Assembly: GCA_016858145.1 (NCBI GenBank)
Contig: JAEHOE010000139.1
Location: 278,741-342,740 of the forward strand
Length of the DNA: 64,000 nt
DNA from: Edaphochlamys debaryana
Taxonomy: Eukaryota; Chlorophyta; Chlorophyceae; Chlamydomonadales
Direction of reading: 5' to 3'
How positions within the stretch are numbered: position 1 is the stretch's first letter; each line of letters begins with the position of its first letter. Shown here piece after piece: positions 1-12,490 of this stretch. Below the pieces are notes generated by a model, which was not told the origin of the DNA, made no database searches, and saw only the letters and a list, made by a program, of their open reading frames with translations. The translations under genes and the position numbers were made by a program.

Positions 1-3000
1 AGGGTCTTGCAGAGCCGGCTTCGAGGCACATCCCCCCTCCGCAACCATGAGCTGCATCCTTGAGCTCATCCGCTGCTCGGCGTATCAGCGGGCCAGCATC
101 CCTGCACCCCGCCCTCCGTAACTCCGCCCTCCCCTTCCCCCCTAGGGACCCGGCCCCACCGGCAGCCCCGCGCCTGCAGGTGCGCCGCCACCAGCCGGGG
201 CAGCGCCGCCTCCCCCCCGCTGCTGTGCAGGCCCTTGCCCACCACCACGCGCAGGCAGCGCCGGGCGGCCAGGGTGGAGGCGGCGGGGCCGGGGCCGGGG
301 GCAGCGGGCCCGGGAGAGGGAGTGGCTCCCGACTCGAGCAGGGCCAGGCGCCGGTCGAGGGCCTGGGGGCCAGAGAGGGGGGGGCATGCGGGGGAGGCAC
401 TGAGGGGCAGGCGGTGTGGGGGGAGAGGGCCGTGCCCGGCGTACAGGTGCCCGGGCCCAACGTTGTGTCCTGTGCTTAGCACAGCCGCCTCCTGATACCA
501 CCGAATGCTGGCGCGCCCCCACACGCCCCTCCCCCTGACCCCTGCACTTATGAACCCCAACCCCCACCCTACCGACCCGGCCCACCTGCAGAGCCTCGGG
601 GCCGTACAACCCGTGCAGGTCCAGCTCCCACTGGGGAGGGGGCGGCCAGGGGGGAAAGCGGGGAGGGGGCGAGGAGGTGACGTGAGGATTTGTCGGGAGG
701 AGATTGTACGCATCCCCTGCCGCAAGCCGGTCAGGCCACGCGGCCATCCAGCGAACCCCGTGACCCCGCCGCCCCCTTGGTCCGTCTCGCACCCCGCCCC
801 AGCCGCGCACACGCACCGCGCTCCTGCCCGCGTTGACCTCCGCCTCGATCCTCGCCGCCGCCCCACGGTCCGCCTCCTCCGCCTGGGCCTTGACGGCCTT
901 CACCTGGGGCGGGCAGAACGGGCGTGGCAGTGGGGTTTGAGCACGCGAGCGATAGCGACAGCGACAGCAAAGCAGCGATGGGACTCACAAGCGCAACACA
1001 GCACTGGGCCCCGTCTTGGACGGCCTGGAAGTGCCTCCGGCCTATCACCAGCCCCTTGCCAACCAAGCTCCACATCAGCTTGGTCCCATCCCCTCCTTCC
1101 CCAACCCCCGCCATCCTCAAGGGAAGCGAACACACCCCACCTCCGCCAGCAGGGCACGGCCAGCCGCGTGGTCCCCGTGGGAGAAGGCGGCTTGCATCCT
1201 GTATGGAGAGGGGGAATCGGGTATTGAGGGTTGAGGGTTGCTTGAGCGAGTGCAAGGAAACGCGGGGATAGGTAGGAGACTAAACACTTGCAAGACGTGC
1301 CAGGCAGGAGGCAAAGCTGCATCTATCTCCCGTATGCAGCCCCACACACCTTCTGGCGAGTTTGTCACGCTCATGCCACAGCCGCCGTGACTCCTGGCGG
1401 TGCCTCTCAAACGCCGCGCCGGCCTCGCCCTCGTCCCGGCGGCCTTGGGCCAGCCCGGGCCCGGGCCGGCCGCCTTGGGCCTGCCTGGGCCCGAGCTTGG
1501 GCCTGGACGGCCCGATGTCGACCATGTAGATCTCCGCTGCCAGGCGGTCCCCGGCCGCCCAGCGCTCGTCCAGCGCCCGATCTGCCTCGTCAGCACCCCG
1601 CCCATCCGCGTTGTCGTACGCATCGTTCTCGTCCTCGTCAGCATTGTCGTACCGACCGTACTGCCCCCGCCAGTGGCGCCGCCCCCCTTCGCGCCCCCGC
1701 CCGCGCCTCTCTCCCTCCTCAGAGGACGAGGAGGCTGAGCAGGAGGAGGAGGACCCGGGGCCCTGGAAGGTGCCCGCCCGCAGCTCCTCCAGCGCCCCCC
1801 CCACCTCCCCCAGGTCCCAGCCCAGGCCCGCGCACACGGCCTGCACAAGGGGGGCGGGAACACAGAGAGGATAAGGGTTTATTAAAGGACATGTGTAGGA
1901 AAACAGAGGATGGGACGAGCGACGGAGATCGGGTAAGCATGTCCCACCACCCGGCTGAACAGGGGAGCGCGGCACACAAGAGGAACAGAGGGTAGGCTGA
2001 GCGGTGGAGGAGGGGACCAGGCAGGTGAGCTACGTGGCCCGGAGGCTGATCAAGCCCCAGGCCCGGTGCGTCCCACCAACCAGCTGAAACGCCTGTTCCC
2101 CTCCCCCCAAAGCTGCCCCCCCCCCCGCCCCCCTGGCCCCTGCCTCACCTCCACCAGCTCCCGCCCCGCCCAGTCGTGCGAACGACACAGCTGCTCCACC
2201 ACCTCCGCCTGCCACGCGCCGCCCCCTCCCTCCTCGTCCGCCGCGCCCGAGCCGCTGCAGCCCCGCTGGGACCCTCCCCCTCCCCCGCCCCACCCCCCGC
2301 CCCACCCCCCGCCCCCGCCATCCCCCTCCTCCGCGGCGCTCAGGCGGGGCCAACTGATCGACTCCCGCATGCCGCCCCGCCCCCCCGGGACCCGCGTCGC
2401 AGCCCGGGCGTATTCCGGGGAAGCCAGGGGCGAGGCCGGGCCGGTGACGGAGGGTCGGGCTGCCGCTGAGGGGCCCGTTTGGCTGCTGCCGCCGCGGGAA
2501 CGTCCGCCCCCGCCCCCTCCCACGCCCCCCGTGCCGCCCCCGTAGCCGCCCGCTTGAACACGGGAGCGCTGCTGAGGGCTGCGGAGCTGAGTAGCGGAAG
2601 GGGGCGGGGGCGGGGGCGAAGCTGCCGGCGGGGGCGAGGGGAAGGCGGTGGGCGAGGGCCCAAAGGCGGCGAGGGTGGGGAAGTCGGCGGGGGCGGGGGC
2701 AGCGGTCCGGCCCCACTCGCCCGTGTAGACGGGGGCAGGGGCGGCTGCAAGTGCCTCGCGGCCCGAGCCCCTCGCGGACACCTGGATGGATGCTTCGGAG
2801 CGCAGCTGGCCCCATGACATTCGCGCCCGGCCACCGCCGCTGCCGCCGCTGCCGCTGCTGCCTTTGCCGCCACGGCTCCCTCGCGCCGCGGAGGCTGCTT
2901 TGGGCGGCGCTTCGGCAGCGGCCGTCATGAGCTGGGCCTGCGAACAGGTGTTTGAGTGTAGGTGGGGGGGGAATAGTGGAGCAACTTCGGTCAGTGGTGC

Positions 3001-3333
3001 TTTGGGTGCCAGGGCCCAGCACCGGTTGACCACACGGCGGGTGCCGGGTGGCGTGGTCAAGCCGGCCCGCCCGCGTCATCCCCGGACTGCGAACCAATCC
3101 ATCGTAACCATTATACTTGCCTGTGACGTTCCATTCCTCTCAGCCGGCGACACAGCGCTTGCGTGCGCGAACGCGGTCGCAGCTGCGTCCCCGAGCGCCG
3201 ACGAGTCGTCATCGCCACACATATCCAGCAGAGTGATAATAGTTTGTTCCAGGTCGCCATCATGAGCGTCAAGTGTCGCTTGAAGCACGTCCTCGGGCAG
3301 AGAAGGGAACATGTCCACCAGCTGCGACGCCAT
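1..3333 (-). CDS. CUE-DUF1771-Smr domain protein (3' end beyond the left edge)
   Basis: Exons on the minus strand: 3121-3333, 2149-2937, 1350-1840, 1141-1198, 817-903, 586-630, 160-362 and <1-101; phases agree at each junction. The start ATG at 3331-3333 opens directly on a CUE domain (residues 8-38, MFPSLPEDVLQATL), a ubiquitin-binding fold. A low-complexity linker holds the motif ADFPTLAAF. DUF1771 (about 478-540) contains RRLWHERDKLARR followed by AAFSHGDHAAGRALLAE. An Smr domain starts at about 547 with ELDLHGLYGPEAL and continues with LRVVVGKGLHSSGG near 600; LDLHG and GKGLHS are the family hallmarks. The same order occurs in plant CTC-interacting-domain (CID5-7-like) proteins, whose Smr domains are linked to nucleic-acid binding or nicking. 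Intron 1 uses a GC donor (CAG/GCAAGT). The last exon stays open to base 1, so the C-terminus is missing or unresolved. Domain calls are firm; the cellular role is inferred. Confidence 0.82.
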
Positions 3334-3636
3334 TTTGCTTGCACGCTTGCGAGTCAAGTACCGCGACGGTATACTTTGTAGGTGTACTTCTCAACTCGTT
3401 TTTGTACCCGGCGTTTTGGTCTGCAATAACTTTTCCGCGCCATCCAGTTGACCGGGCCCGGGTTTGACAGCTACTCGCGTGCCCGAGGAGCCCCCGGCGC
3501 CGACGAGCCCCCGCAAGGCAACGCCCCTGCTCTTGCCCCACCCCCTGGAGTCACCCCTGTAGCTCTGCAGCACAGCGTCAAAGCGATCGCCCTCCACCCG
3601 GCCTTCCGCCGACGTCGCTGCGCTCCGAGCCACAGC
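3334..3636. promoter_or_regulatory. Shared 5' region of two divergent genes
   Basis: The 303 bp lie between the ATG of the CUE/Smr gene (minus) and the ATG of the lipase gene (plus), so both promoters and both 5' UTRs must fit here or overlap. I see no clear TATA box or operator. Assignment as a bidirectional promoter is inferred from gene orientation only. Confidence 0.4.
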
Positions 3637-6600
3637 ATGGTCGGCGGGCCCAGGCATGGGCGGCCGGGCGCCCCCCAGGGGCCGGGGCTGCTCGCCTGCG
3701 CGCTGCTCCTGGCGCTGGCAGGCTGCTGCCTCGCAGCGGACACCGAGGACATCGACAGTGGGTTGACCGGGTCCAGCAAGCACTCGCTCCGGATCCCGCC
3801 GCTCGCCCGCCTCTGGACGGACTCTGCTGAACCCTGAACTACGGCTCGCTCTGAGGGGGACTCCCCGCTGTCCTCACCTGGCCCACACACAGCGAAGCTT
3901 GCCCCCCGCCTGCCCGGGCTTGCCTCATCCCCCCCCCCCCAGCGCTGGTGCCCGCCCCCTACACCCTGGAGCGGCGCACGGTGCTGAGCGCGGGCTACCG
4001 CCTGGCGGTGTTCCGCCTGGGCAGGGCAGGCGGGTGGCTCGCAGGGGAGGGAGGGGGAGGGGAGGGGGGAGGGGAGGGGGGAGGGGGCGAGATGCATCCA
4101 TGGGGGACAGAGGAGCCGCTCCTACCGGCAAGAGGCCGGGAGCCCCCGGTATGAGCCCTCTCGCCCCTCGCTCTGTGGAGCAGCCGCGAGCTCAGCTCCC
4201 TCCTTCACCCACCCGCCCTCCTCTATCCGTGCCCCCCCCCCCCACCAGGCGGCCCCTCCCCCGCCGGCCGGCCCGCCCTGCTGCTGCACCACGGCTGGGT
4301 GTTCTCTGCCAGCGCCTGGCTCCCCCTGCCCGCGGACCAGGTGGGACTAGATTGGGGGGGCGTGGCAAGGGGCGGGGGGAGGAGGTGTAGCGGTGTGCCA
4401 TGTGTGTGGGGGGGGTTGTGCCATGCATGCGTGCGTCCGCAGACACCGTAGCCCACTTCGCCCTGACGCCTGGACCGCCTCTCGATGCTGACGCCCCTTA
4501 CCTCGCGTTACCTCCTTGGTCCCACGCTTGGGCCAAGGGCAGGGGGCGCCCTACCTGCTGTTCGAGGAAGGTGCGTTCATGCGGCGGGGCGCTTGGATGG
4601 AGCCCCCGTGCCTCATCCCCCACACCCGTTTCCCCCCACACCCTCGCCCAGGCAGAGCACCCCTTCACCCCTCCACCCCCCGCCAACCCCCCACCCTCTG
4701 CCCCCCCACCCCTCCACCCCTCCACCCACCCCAACCCCCCACCCTCTGCCCCCCCACCCCAGGCTACGACGTGTGGGCGCTGTCCGACCGGGGCACCACC
4801 TACTCCCGCTCCCACGAGACACTGTCGCCCGCGGGCAAGGACTTCTGGCGGTGCGGCCGCACTGCTGCAGGCGGCTGGGGGGGGGGGGAGGCGGGGGGCG
4901 GGACAGGCGAGGAAAGGGAGGAGCCGTGCTCATTGGAGGCGCGGGTTGGAACCCCTGATGAGAGGCCCCTTCGGACTGGGACGAGCTTGGAGCGCATGGC
5001 AGGGGGCTCGGGGGGCCCGCTTGGTTGGGGGCTTGGGCATGTCCCCCCCTACCGCCTGGCCACCATCTGCCTCCTCCCCCCCTCCCCCCTCCCCCCCTGT
5101 CAGGTACTCCCTGGATGACCTGGCCCTGGTGGATCTGCCCGCGGTGGTGGACGCCGTACGGGGGTGGACGGGGCAGGTGGGAGGCGGGGGTCGGAGCTCG
5201 CAGCAGGGGATGGAGGTGGGAGCCGCACCGGCGGTACCAGCAGGGTGCGCGTATGCGGAAGGCACGCCAGGGCAGGCTGTGCTTCACCGCCACGACGGCA
5301 GCGGCCCCCGCGCTGTGGATGGGGCAGCGTGGGGTTTGCTCTGCAGTCGACAACCCGGTGTGGCATGGTGGTATATTTCTCTATGACTGATGGCGGCGAT
5401 GAGACCAGCCAGATAGCTAGCAGGCCCCCCTCCGTGAGGTGTCGTCTGAGCTTTCCTGCCCTACCTACCCTACGGCAGGCCAAGATCGCAACCATCAGCT
5501 GGTCCGCGGTGAGTGGCCTGGATCCGCACATGGCTGGGCGCTGCTTGGATCCAGATCTATCATCTAGCCAGCCACGGACATCTTCCCCACAGATGCCCAG
5601 GCCTTGTGTCTTTGTCTCCCGGCCCCGCTCCCACCCCTCGCCTATGGTCCGCGCAGGGCGGGCTCCAGACCTTTGCCTGGGGCGCCCACGACCCCTCGGC
5701 TGCCGCCGCCGCGCTGTGCGCCCACGTGACCCTGGGCCCCGTGGTGTTCCCCCAGCGCCTCAAGGCGCCGCTGCTGGCGGGGCTGCTGGGCTCGGGGGCG
5801 GACAGGGTGGGGGCGTGGCGGTGTGTGTGTGGGGGGGGGGGGGGGCGTGGGGTCCGTGCGTGTAAGGTCCTGTGTACATGCCAGTTGGCCCTCAGCACCT
5901 AGCTAGCATTCTCACCCCTACCGTACCACCGCAATCTTCCTCGGTCCAAGCCTCTCAGCCCGCGTCTCACTCCCCCTATGCCTGCCTGTCTGTCCCCCGC
6001 CCTCTCACGTACCGCGCCACTTGTACCCCATCCCACTTCCCCCATGACTGCCTGCCCCTCCCCCCCCTCCCCCCCCTGTCAGGTGGTCCTCCCCCTGGAC
6101 CTGCAGCGCCTGGGCCCTGGCGTCAATGAGTACGTGCTGGGGCCCCTGTGCGCGGCGCAGGGCCACGCATGCGACGCAGCGCTGGGGGGCTTCTACGGCC
6201 CCCCCGCGGTCGCGGACAAGGGTGCGGGATGGGGGGCTGGGGGGCGGAGGAGTGAGCACTTGAACCTGCCCTCGACAGCAAGGTTCGTTGCGGCTGCAGG
6301 GGTGCACAAGTGGGAGAGCGCATCAGCAGCCTCCCCCCCAATCACATGTGGCTCCTTCCGTCCTTCCCTCAACCCCCTCCCTCCCTTCCCCCCCCTGCCC
6401 CAGCCACCGCCCGGCGCATCGCCGCCGTCACGTGGCCCTCCACCCTGGGCACCCCCGTGCTGGCGCAGCTGGCCAGGGTGGGGGGTGGGGAGAGGGAGCA
6501 GAGGGGAGGGAAGGAGGAAGAGGGGGGGAGGGGGGGGGGGCGCCGGGGATAACCGAGGGCGCTGAGAAGGTGCAGGAAGGAGAAGAGGGGGCGAAGGGGC

Positions 6601-7826
6601 CCGATGGGCGGTCTCGTGAACGGCTCAGGGGGATGAGCGCTATCTCAAGGTTAGCAACGTGCAATGCATTCTAGCTGTGAGACTCCGTCTCCCCCGCCCC
6701 CCCCTTCCCCCAGTCCTACCGCCTGGGGCCCCTCAAGCCCGTGCTGCTGCGCTACGACTACGGAGTGGACTGCCGGGAGCAAGGCGAGGGGTGGGGGGGC
6801 TGGGGGATGGAGACTGGGGAGCAAGGCGAGGGCATTGGCCGGACTGTTTCAGGCTGCCCTTGCCCTTGCCCTCGAGGCAGCGCTCACAGGATTGGGCCGG
6901 AGCGGCGCGTTGTTTCTTGTGCATACCGGTTCTTACTACTGCACATGCCCAGCAGTCCACCCCACCTCGACGACCCCTCCGCTGTCCCTCCATCGCCCCC
7001 CCCCCCGGCCCCCCCCCCGGGCGCAGGCTGGGGCCTGGGCAAGCGTGTCCTGCCCGACTGGGACGGGACCTGCAACCGCAAGGTGTACGGCAGCGACCTG
7101 CCGCCGCCGTACGACCTGACGCGGTACGACGTGCCAACCACCATCATCGGGGGTGCGTGGGCGCGGCTGCGGGCTGGGACGGAGCATGTACCCGGGGGCC
7201 GGGGGCATGGGTCAGCTGCCACCGGCAGGCGGCCAGCCGGCGACCCCGTCCCTCCTCTGTTACCCACCCCACCCCCATGCCGCCCCCATCTCACCCCCAC
7301 CCCCCTGAATAGGTGACCTGGACATTGTGAGTGTGCCCTGGGACCGGGAACACGTGGCGGAGGCCATTCGCACGCAGGTGTGGGGGGGGGGAGGTGGGGG
7401 GAAGGGGGAGGTGTCGGAGGCCGGAGGTTGACAACAAAGTGGCGACCATCGCCGTGCTGATGGGGGGGGGGGCATGGAAGGGGGAAGGCAGCTTAGGAAG
7501 GCACGGCGTCAGCTTCATGGCCCCCCCGTGAGGACCCGGCCCCCCCGCTGCCGCCCTGTCGCTCCCGGCTCCCCCCACCTCCGCCTCTTCCACCCCACCC
7601 CACCACCCCGACCCCCCTACGTCCCTCTGCCCCGAGAAGGGCGCGCTGCGGGCCCAGCACTCCCTGTCCGCCCACGCGCACCTGGACTTCACCTTCTCCG
7701 ACGCCCGGGCCTGGTTGGGCCTGGCGCTGGAGGTGGGCCCGGTGTGGGCCTGGGGTGGGGTGGGGTGAAGGGCTCCCGCGCACGATACCTCTCCGCGCGC
7801 AGAGCCTCGGGAGGGATGGAGCGTGA
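3637..7826 (+). CDS. Acid lipase (gastric/lysosomal-type AB-hydrolase), secreted
   Basis: Exons: 3637-3757, 3943-4029, 4249-4340, 4543-4570, 4763-4850, 5104-5176, 5479-5508, 5657-5806, 6083-6221, 6404-6477, 6714-6783, 7027-7152, 7313-7377, 7637-7732 and 7803-7826. They join in frame to about 420 residues, close to the roughly 400 of mammalian acid lipases. An N-terminal signal peptide (core LLACALLLALAGCCLA) predicts secretion or vacuolar targeting. Family motifs in order: RRTVLSAGYRLAVFRL; LLLHHGWVFSASAW (oxyanion region); GYDVWALSDRGTTYSRSH; DLPAVVDAV; nucleophile elbow ISWSAGG with Ser172; IIGGDLDIV holding the acid (Asp361 or Asp363); and HAHLDF with His396. The elbow lacks the usual first glycine (SWSAG instead of GHSQG). 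Expected reaction: hydrolysis of triacylglycerols or sterol esters. Two introns have GC donors (after 4029 and 6783). The start is the first in-frame ATG; the last exon is the least certain, since an alternative acceptor at about 7930 would also reach a stop. Confidence 0.87.
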
Positions 7827-8784
7827 GAGGGCTTTCCTGAGCCGCACCGCGGCCCTCTTGCCTACGGTACCCTTCCGCCATTCCCGCTCCCCGCCCCCCA
7901 TGGGCTTTCCACCCCACGACGTGCTGCAGGCCATTCGGGGCTCGTGCTGAGGAGCGCACGCCGCAGGGGCACGCCGGCATGCGGCAGCGGCGTTGGGGCT
8001 CAGGCGGCGTGCACCGATCTCTGTTCTTGTCGCCCTGCCCAGCTGTGCGTGGCTGACATGGGCTCTCGGGACCCGTGGGGCGGTGCTACGAATGGGTGGG
8101 GGCAGGTTGAGCGAGGCGCCGTGCCCGGGCAATGCGCTGTCCTCGGGGTGGGAAGAGCGAAAGGCGACAGTCGGAGGCTCGGAAGGGCTCGGAAGGCTTC
8201 GGTGCGGGCGACGCATCGATGGGAGGCAAACGCGTGTGTGTGCGGGTGGGTGGGGGTTGTAGTTCGCGTGCTGCAATTGCCTGTGCCAAGTTCGGGACTG
8301 GCGGAGTCGGGGGCTGGGCCGCATGCTCAGTTGAGGAATGGCGGGGTAGACTCGTGAGGGGAGACTGTCGGTGCGCGACATAGCATTTCGGAGCAGAAGT
8401 TTGGGGGGGGGGGGCAGGAGGATCGTGCACGCGCTGTGATAGGCTGTGTGTGTGTGTGGGGGGGGGGGGGTCGGAGTTGCTGCGGGAGTTGAGGGGGCCA
8501 CCAGCTGGGGACGGCTGGGGCCGCGATGCGCACGCCGGTCAAACCCACACGCGCTGGTTTGCGCCAGCGCAGGCTGGGCAGCGGACACAGCAAAGTACTG
8601 CACACGTAGTTCAACTCAGCACTACTTATTCCCATCTTCACCTTTCGCTGCTGCTGCGGCTGCAGCCATGTCGCGAAACTCGGCTCAGCTGCCTTGACAC
8701 AAGCCCATTCTGAACGCTAAGCACATTGCATCAAGTGAGTATCAGCGCGTGACGTCGTTGGCGGCCCACGAGCCGTCCAGGACG
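7827..8784. other. Intergenic region, lipase 3' / F-box-ankyrin 5'
   Basis: No gene recognised. It must contain the lipase 3' UTR and the leader of the downstream gene. A short GT run followed by a G-run lies at 8446-8471. An ATG at 8668 opens a nine-codon frame ending TGA at 8695-8697. If the downstream transcript starts before it, this would be an upstream ORF. Confidence 0.4.
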
Positions 8785-11700
8785 ATGGCTGTCATCCCCG
8801 GGCTGCCCAACGAGCTTTCCGAGCGCATCGCGGCTTTCCTGCCCCACAACGTCGTGCCCCTGGCCCTGCGCCTCACCAGCAAAGCAGCAGCGACCTACTT
8901 CAGCTGCCCCGCGGCCAAGACGGTGCATCTGTCGCACCCTTGCCCGCCCGCGGAGTTTGCGGCCCGATGGGGCACCCCGGGCGCAGCACACCGATTCCCG
9001 CTCGCGCAGCGGCGACAGTTGGTGTGGCTCACGGCCGCTACCGGCGACGTCGCGAACCTGGCGGTGGCGGTGGCGGCGTCGGGGGTGCAGCTCAATGTCA
9101 AAGCCATGGAGGCGGCAGCGGCGGCGGGCCAGCTCGAGGCGTGCAGGCGAGCGGGGGGAGGGGAACGTGCGTGGGCGTGGGATCGGGGGGCCATGATGGT
9201 GACTGGTGACACGGGAGGCAGGGGAAGAAGGGGGCGGGGAGACGATGTTGGTAGGGCGGCGATTTGGGGGTCGAGCTAGGACCGTGAGAGGTTAGGTAGT
9301 TCAGCCGAACGCGGGTGTGGGCACAGGAGGCCGGCCGGAACAGTTGGGGCTCCCGACCGCTCCCTGCCTGACGGAGGCCCACCTGAGCCCCCCTGAACCC
9401 CCCCCCCCCCCCGCAGGTGGCTGCTGGCCCAGGGCTGCCCCCTGTACGGCGGCTACCTCCGCTGCAGCCTCGCCGCCGCCGCCGCCAGGGGCCGCACCCA
9501 GGTCCGCCGCCGCCGCCCGTGCGCTGCGCCCCCCGCCCCCCTTGCCGCTGCCCTCTCCCTCTCCCTTTGCTCCCTTTGCGGGATCGCTACACTCGGCGCC
9601 CTCCTGTCCCTCACTTCCCGGCCCCGTATGTCCACCCTGCACCCTTCGGCCCCCTCCCCCTCCCCCCCTACCCGCCCACCCCTCCTACACCCCACACACA
9701 CCCCCTAACCCTCCCCTAACCCGCCCTCCCCTCCCCTCCACCTCCCCCCCTGCCCCCCCCCCCCCAGGTGTGCGCCTGGCTGCTGGCGCACGGCCCCTGG
9801 ACCCGGGCCTGGGTGGAGGCGGCGGTGTGGGCGGCGCTGCGGGGGGGGCACCTGGGGACCATGCGGCTGCTGCGGGGGGCGCAGGCGGCACTGGACAACA
9901 CGCCGCGGCCCGTGCCGGGGCTCTGGGTGGAGGTGGAGGTGGAGGGGGCGGCGGGTGCGGGTGCGGATGCGGCCGGAGCGGCCTTGACGGGTTGGACCGT
10001 TGACATGAGTGCGGCACCGGCCTCTGGCGGCGCCGCGGCTGATGAGCTGTTCGAGGTCGCCGCCCCGCGGCCCGACGGCGGCAGCGGCGGGGGCGGCCGG
10101 GAGAGCGGCGGCGGTGCCGGGCCCTGGCGGCCCGAGGCGGGGCTGGCGCCGCTGGTGGCGGCCGCCGCTGAAGGCTGCGAGCTGCGCACGCTGGTCGCCT
10201 TCTGGCAGCGCTGGGAGGCGGAGGCGGAGCGGCAGCGGGCGGCGCAGGAGGCGGGGCAGCTGGACGAGCAGGACCCCAGGCGGTTGGACGAGCAGGAGCG
10301 GCTGGACGAGCTGGTGCGGGAGGAGGCGCTGGCGGCGGCGGCGGGCAGCCCCACGCAGGTGGGGGTCGGGGGTGCGGGGGCGTGGGGTGATGGTTGCGCC
10401 GAGGGGGCGGAGGCTGGTGCGGGTAGCAACGGGGCCAGAGGCGGGGGACCCTGGGGCGACGTGGGCAGAGGGCCAGGGCCACCGCGGTCCGCCGGGCTTG
10501 GACGACTCTTGCACGTGTGGTGGCGGGACCGGGTAGGTTTGGTGGTGAGCGGTGGACCTCTGGTGGGCTTAGCGCACCCCTCCTGCGGTCACCCTCCCCC
10601 TCCCCCTTCCCCCTCCTCCCCCCTCATCGCCTCCCCCCTCCTCTACTCCTCTTACCCCCCCCCCCCAGGACTGGCTGGCCAAGGTGGAGTTCCTGGAGGC
10701 CCGGGGCTGCCCCCGCACCAGCGCCAGCGCCGAAAAGGCCGCGCAGCAGCGGGACGCCCTGGCGCGACTGAGGGCGCTGCAGGCGCGGGGATACAGGCGG
10801 GTGCCGGGTGGCGTCGGGGGCATCGGGAGGGGGAGAGAAAGGGCTTCAGGGAGTGTGTGTGTGTGTGTGGGGGGGGGGGGGTCTGCACCTCTCGTGGCTC
10901 CGCAAGGTAGAGCTCCCGCCGCTGCATCCCGCGCTTACCGCAGCACCCCGCTCTGCCGCCCCCCCCTGCACCCCATGCCCCCCAGGTTCGGCAGCACCGT
11001 GTGCTCTGCCGCCGCGGGCGCCGGCAACACAGAGGCCCTAGAGTGGCTGCTGGCGCCGGCAGGGGAGGGGGGGGCAGGAGGGGGAGGGGCGCGGGCGGAC
11101 GCCTATGCGGCACGCGACGCGGCGGCCAACGGCCACCGGGTGGGTGGGTGGGTGCGCACGGTGGTGGTGGTGGGGGGGGGGGGGGCAGGGGGTGGAGGGA
11201 GGGATCGGAGGGAAGCCGCCGGCAGGGGCATTCGAGGCGTGGGCGCCCGGGTCCTTTCAACCAGCCCCCGTCACCGGGCCGCTCCAGAAACGCCATACCG
11301 CGCTCGCACCTTGAACCTATCTCCTTCCAAACCTCCCCCCCCCTCGCATCCCCCCCCCTTCCCCCCAGTCCTGCCTGGAGGTGCTGGTGCGGAGCCGCGC
11401 CCGCATGCGCGGGGGGCTGGTGGTGCGGGCGGCGGCGCGGGCGGGGCGGCTGGATCTGGTGGAATGGATCCTGGATCACCTGCCAGGGGGGGTGGCGCTG
11501 GACGCAGACGTGAGTCAGCAGGGGGGAAGGGGGGAGGCAGAGGGGGTGGGAGCGAGGGGCTGCGGGGGCAAAGGCCGACCGGCACATGCCCTTTGGGAGG
11601 GGGAGGCTGGGACCTGTTTGGCTGAGGTATCTTGGTGGAAAGCTGAAGGGTGGGCAGCCGCACGAACGGCTGGTGTGGGGTCCAGGGGCCCTGAGTGTGC

Positions 11701-12490
11701 TCCTGCCTGCCTGGCTTGATGGTGATTGCCCGGCATGGCCTGGGGAGGGTGGTGGTCCAGGGGGGTCCCCTACTGTGATCCTCCGCATCCCCCTCTGAGG
11801 CCGGCCCCTCCGTCCTTCGCCCCCAGGTCCTTGCCACCGCCGCCCACTCCGGCTCCGTGCCCCTGCTCCAGGCGCTGCGGGCCCGGGGCTGCCCCTGGGA
11901 CCACCACGCCTGGGCGGCGGCGGCGGACTCTGGGTCGGTGCCGGCCCTCGAGTGGCTGCGGGAGGGGGGCTGCCCGGTCAAGGTGAGGGGGGGGGGGGGC
12001 GGGGGTTTGGCCTGGGACCAACGGCGCTGGGTTCCGTCCTGATTCTACCTTCCCTGTGATCGTATGCCTCCACTCGCCTCCTGACCCCTTACAACGCCCC
12101 CCCCCCTCCACACACGCCCCCTAGGCCGAGGAGCCCCTCTTCCGCTCCGCCTGCGCCGGTGACTGGGTGGCTCTGAGTGCGCTGGTGCGGCTGGGGCTGC
12201 CCCTGCAGCGCTGCACCGGCCTGCTGCGGCGCCTGGTGTGCCTCGACCCCCTGGGGGAGGCGCCGCGGGTGCCGGTGCTGGAGTGGCTGGCGCGGGCGGG
12301 GGCGGGCTTCGCGGCGGAGGCGGTGGCGGAGGCGGCGCGGGAGTGGTGGACGGAGGGGGGGCCGGTGCTGGAGTGGGCGGAGGAGCAGGCGCGGAGGCGG
12401 AGGGAGCAGGGCAGGGGGAGGGGCGGGGCGCAGCCGGCGGTGGAGGAGCAGCAGCCGGGCGAGGCGGCTGGAGAGGGAGACCGGAGCTGA
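8785..12490 (+). CDS. F-box-like / ankyrin-repeat-type protein
   Basis: Exons: 8785-9146, 9417-9501, 9768-10358, 10669-10796, 10986-11139, 11369-11509, 11827-11982 and 12125-12490, giving 660 codons with the stop at 12488-12490. The N-terminus (residues 4-35, GLPNELSERIAAFLP then LRLTSKAAATYF) looks like an F-box. It is followed by helix pairs of a degenerate ankyrin type, recognisable by recurring W-L-x-x-x-G-C segments: [57 protein letters not shown] and LEWLREGGCP. Similar proteins form large families in chlamydomonadalean algae, and F-box/ankyrin proteins usually act as substrate adaptors of SCF ubiquitin ligases. The target is unknown. Two introns have GC donors (after 9146 and 10796), each fixed by reading frame because the neighbouring GT would break the repeat. 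The 197-codon exon 3 carries a Gly/Ala-rich insert absent from the canonical repeat. Confidence 0.82.

Noticed and set aside
9685..10514. Long Pro/Ala/Arg-rich ORFs antisense to the ankyrin-type gene
   Set aside because: Shadow frames of the GC-rich exon at 9768-10358; no family resemblance.
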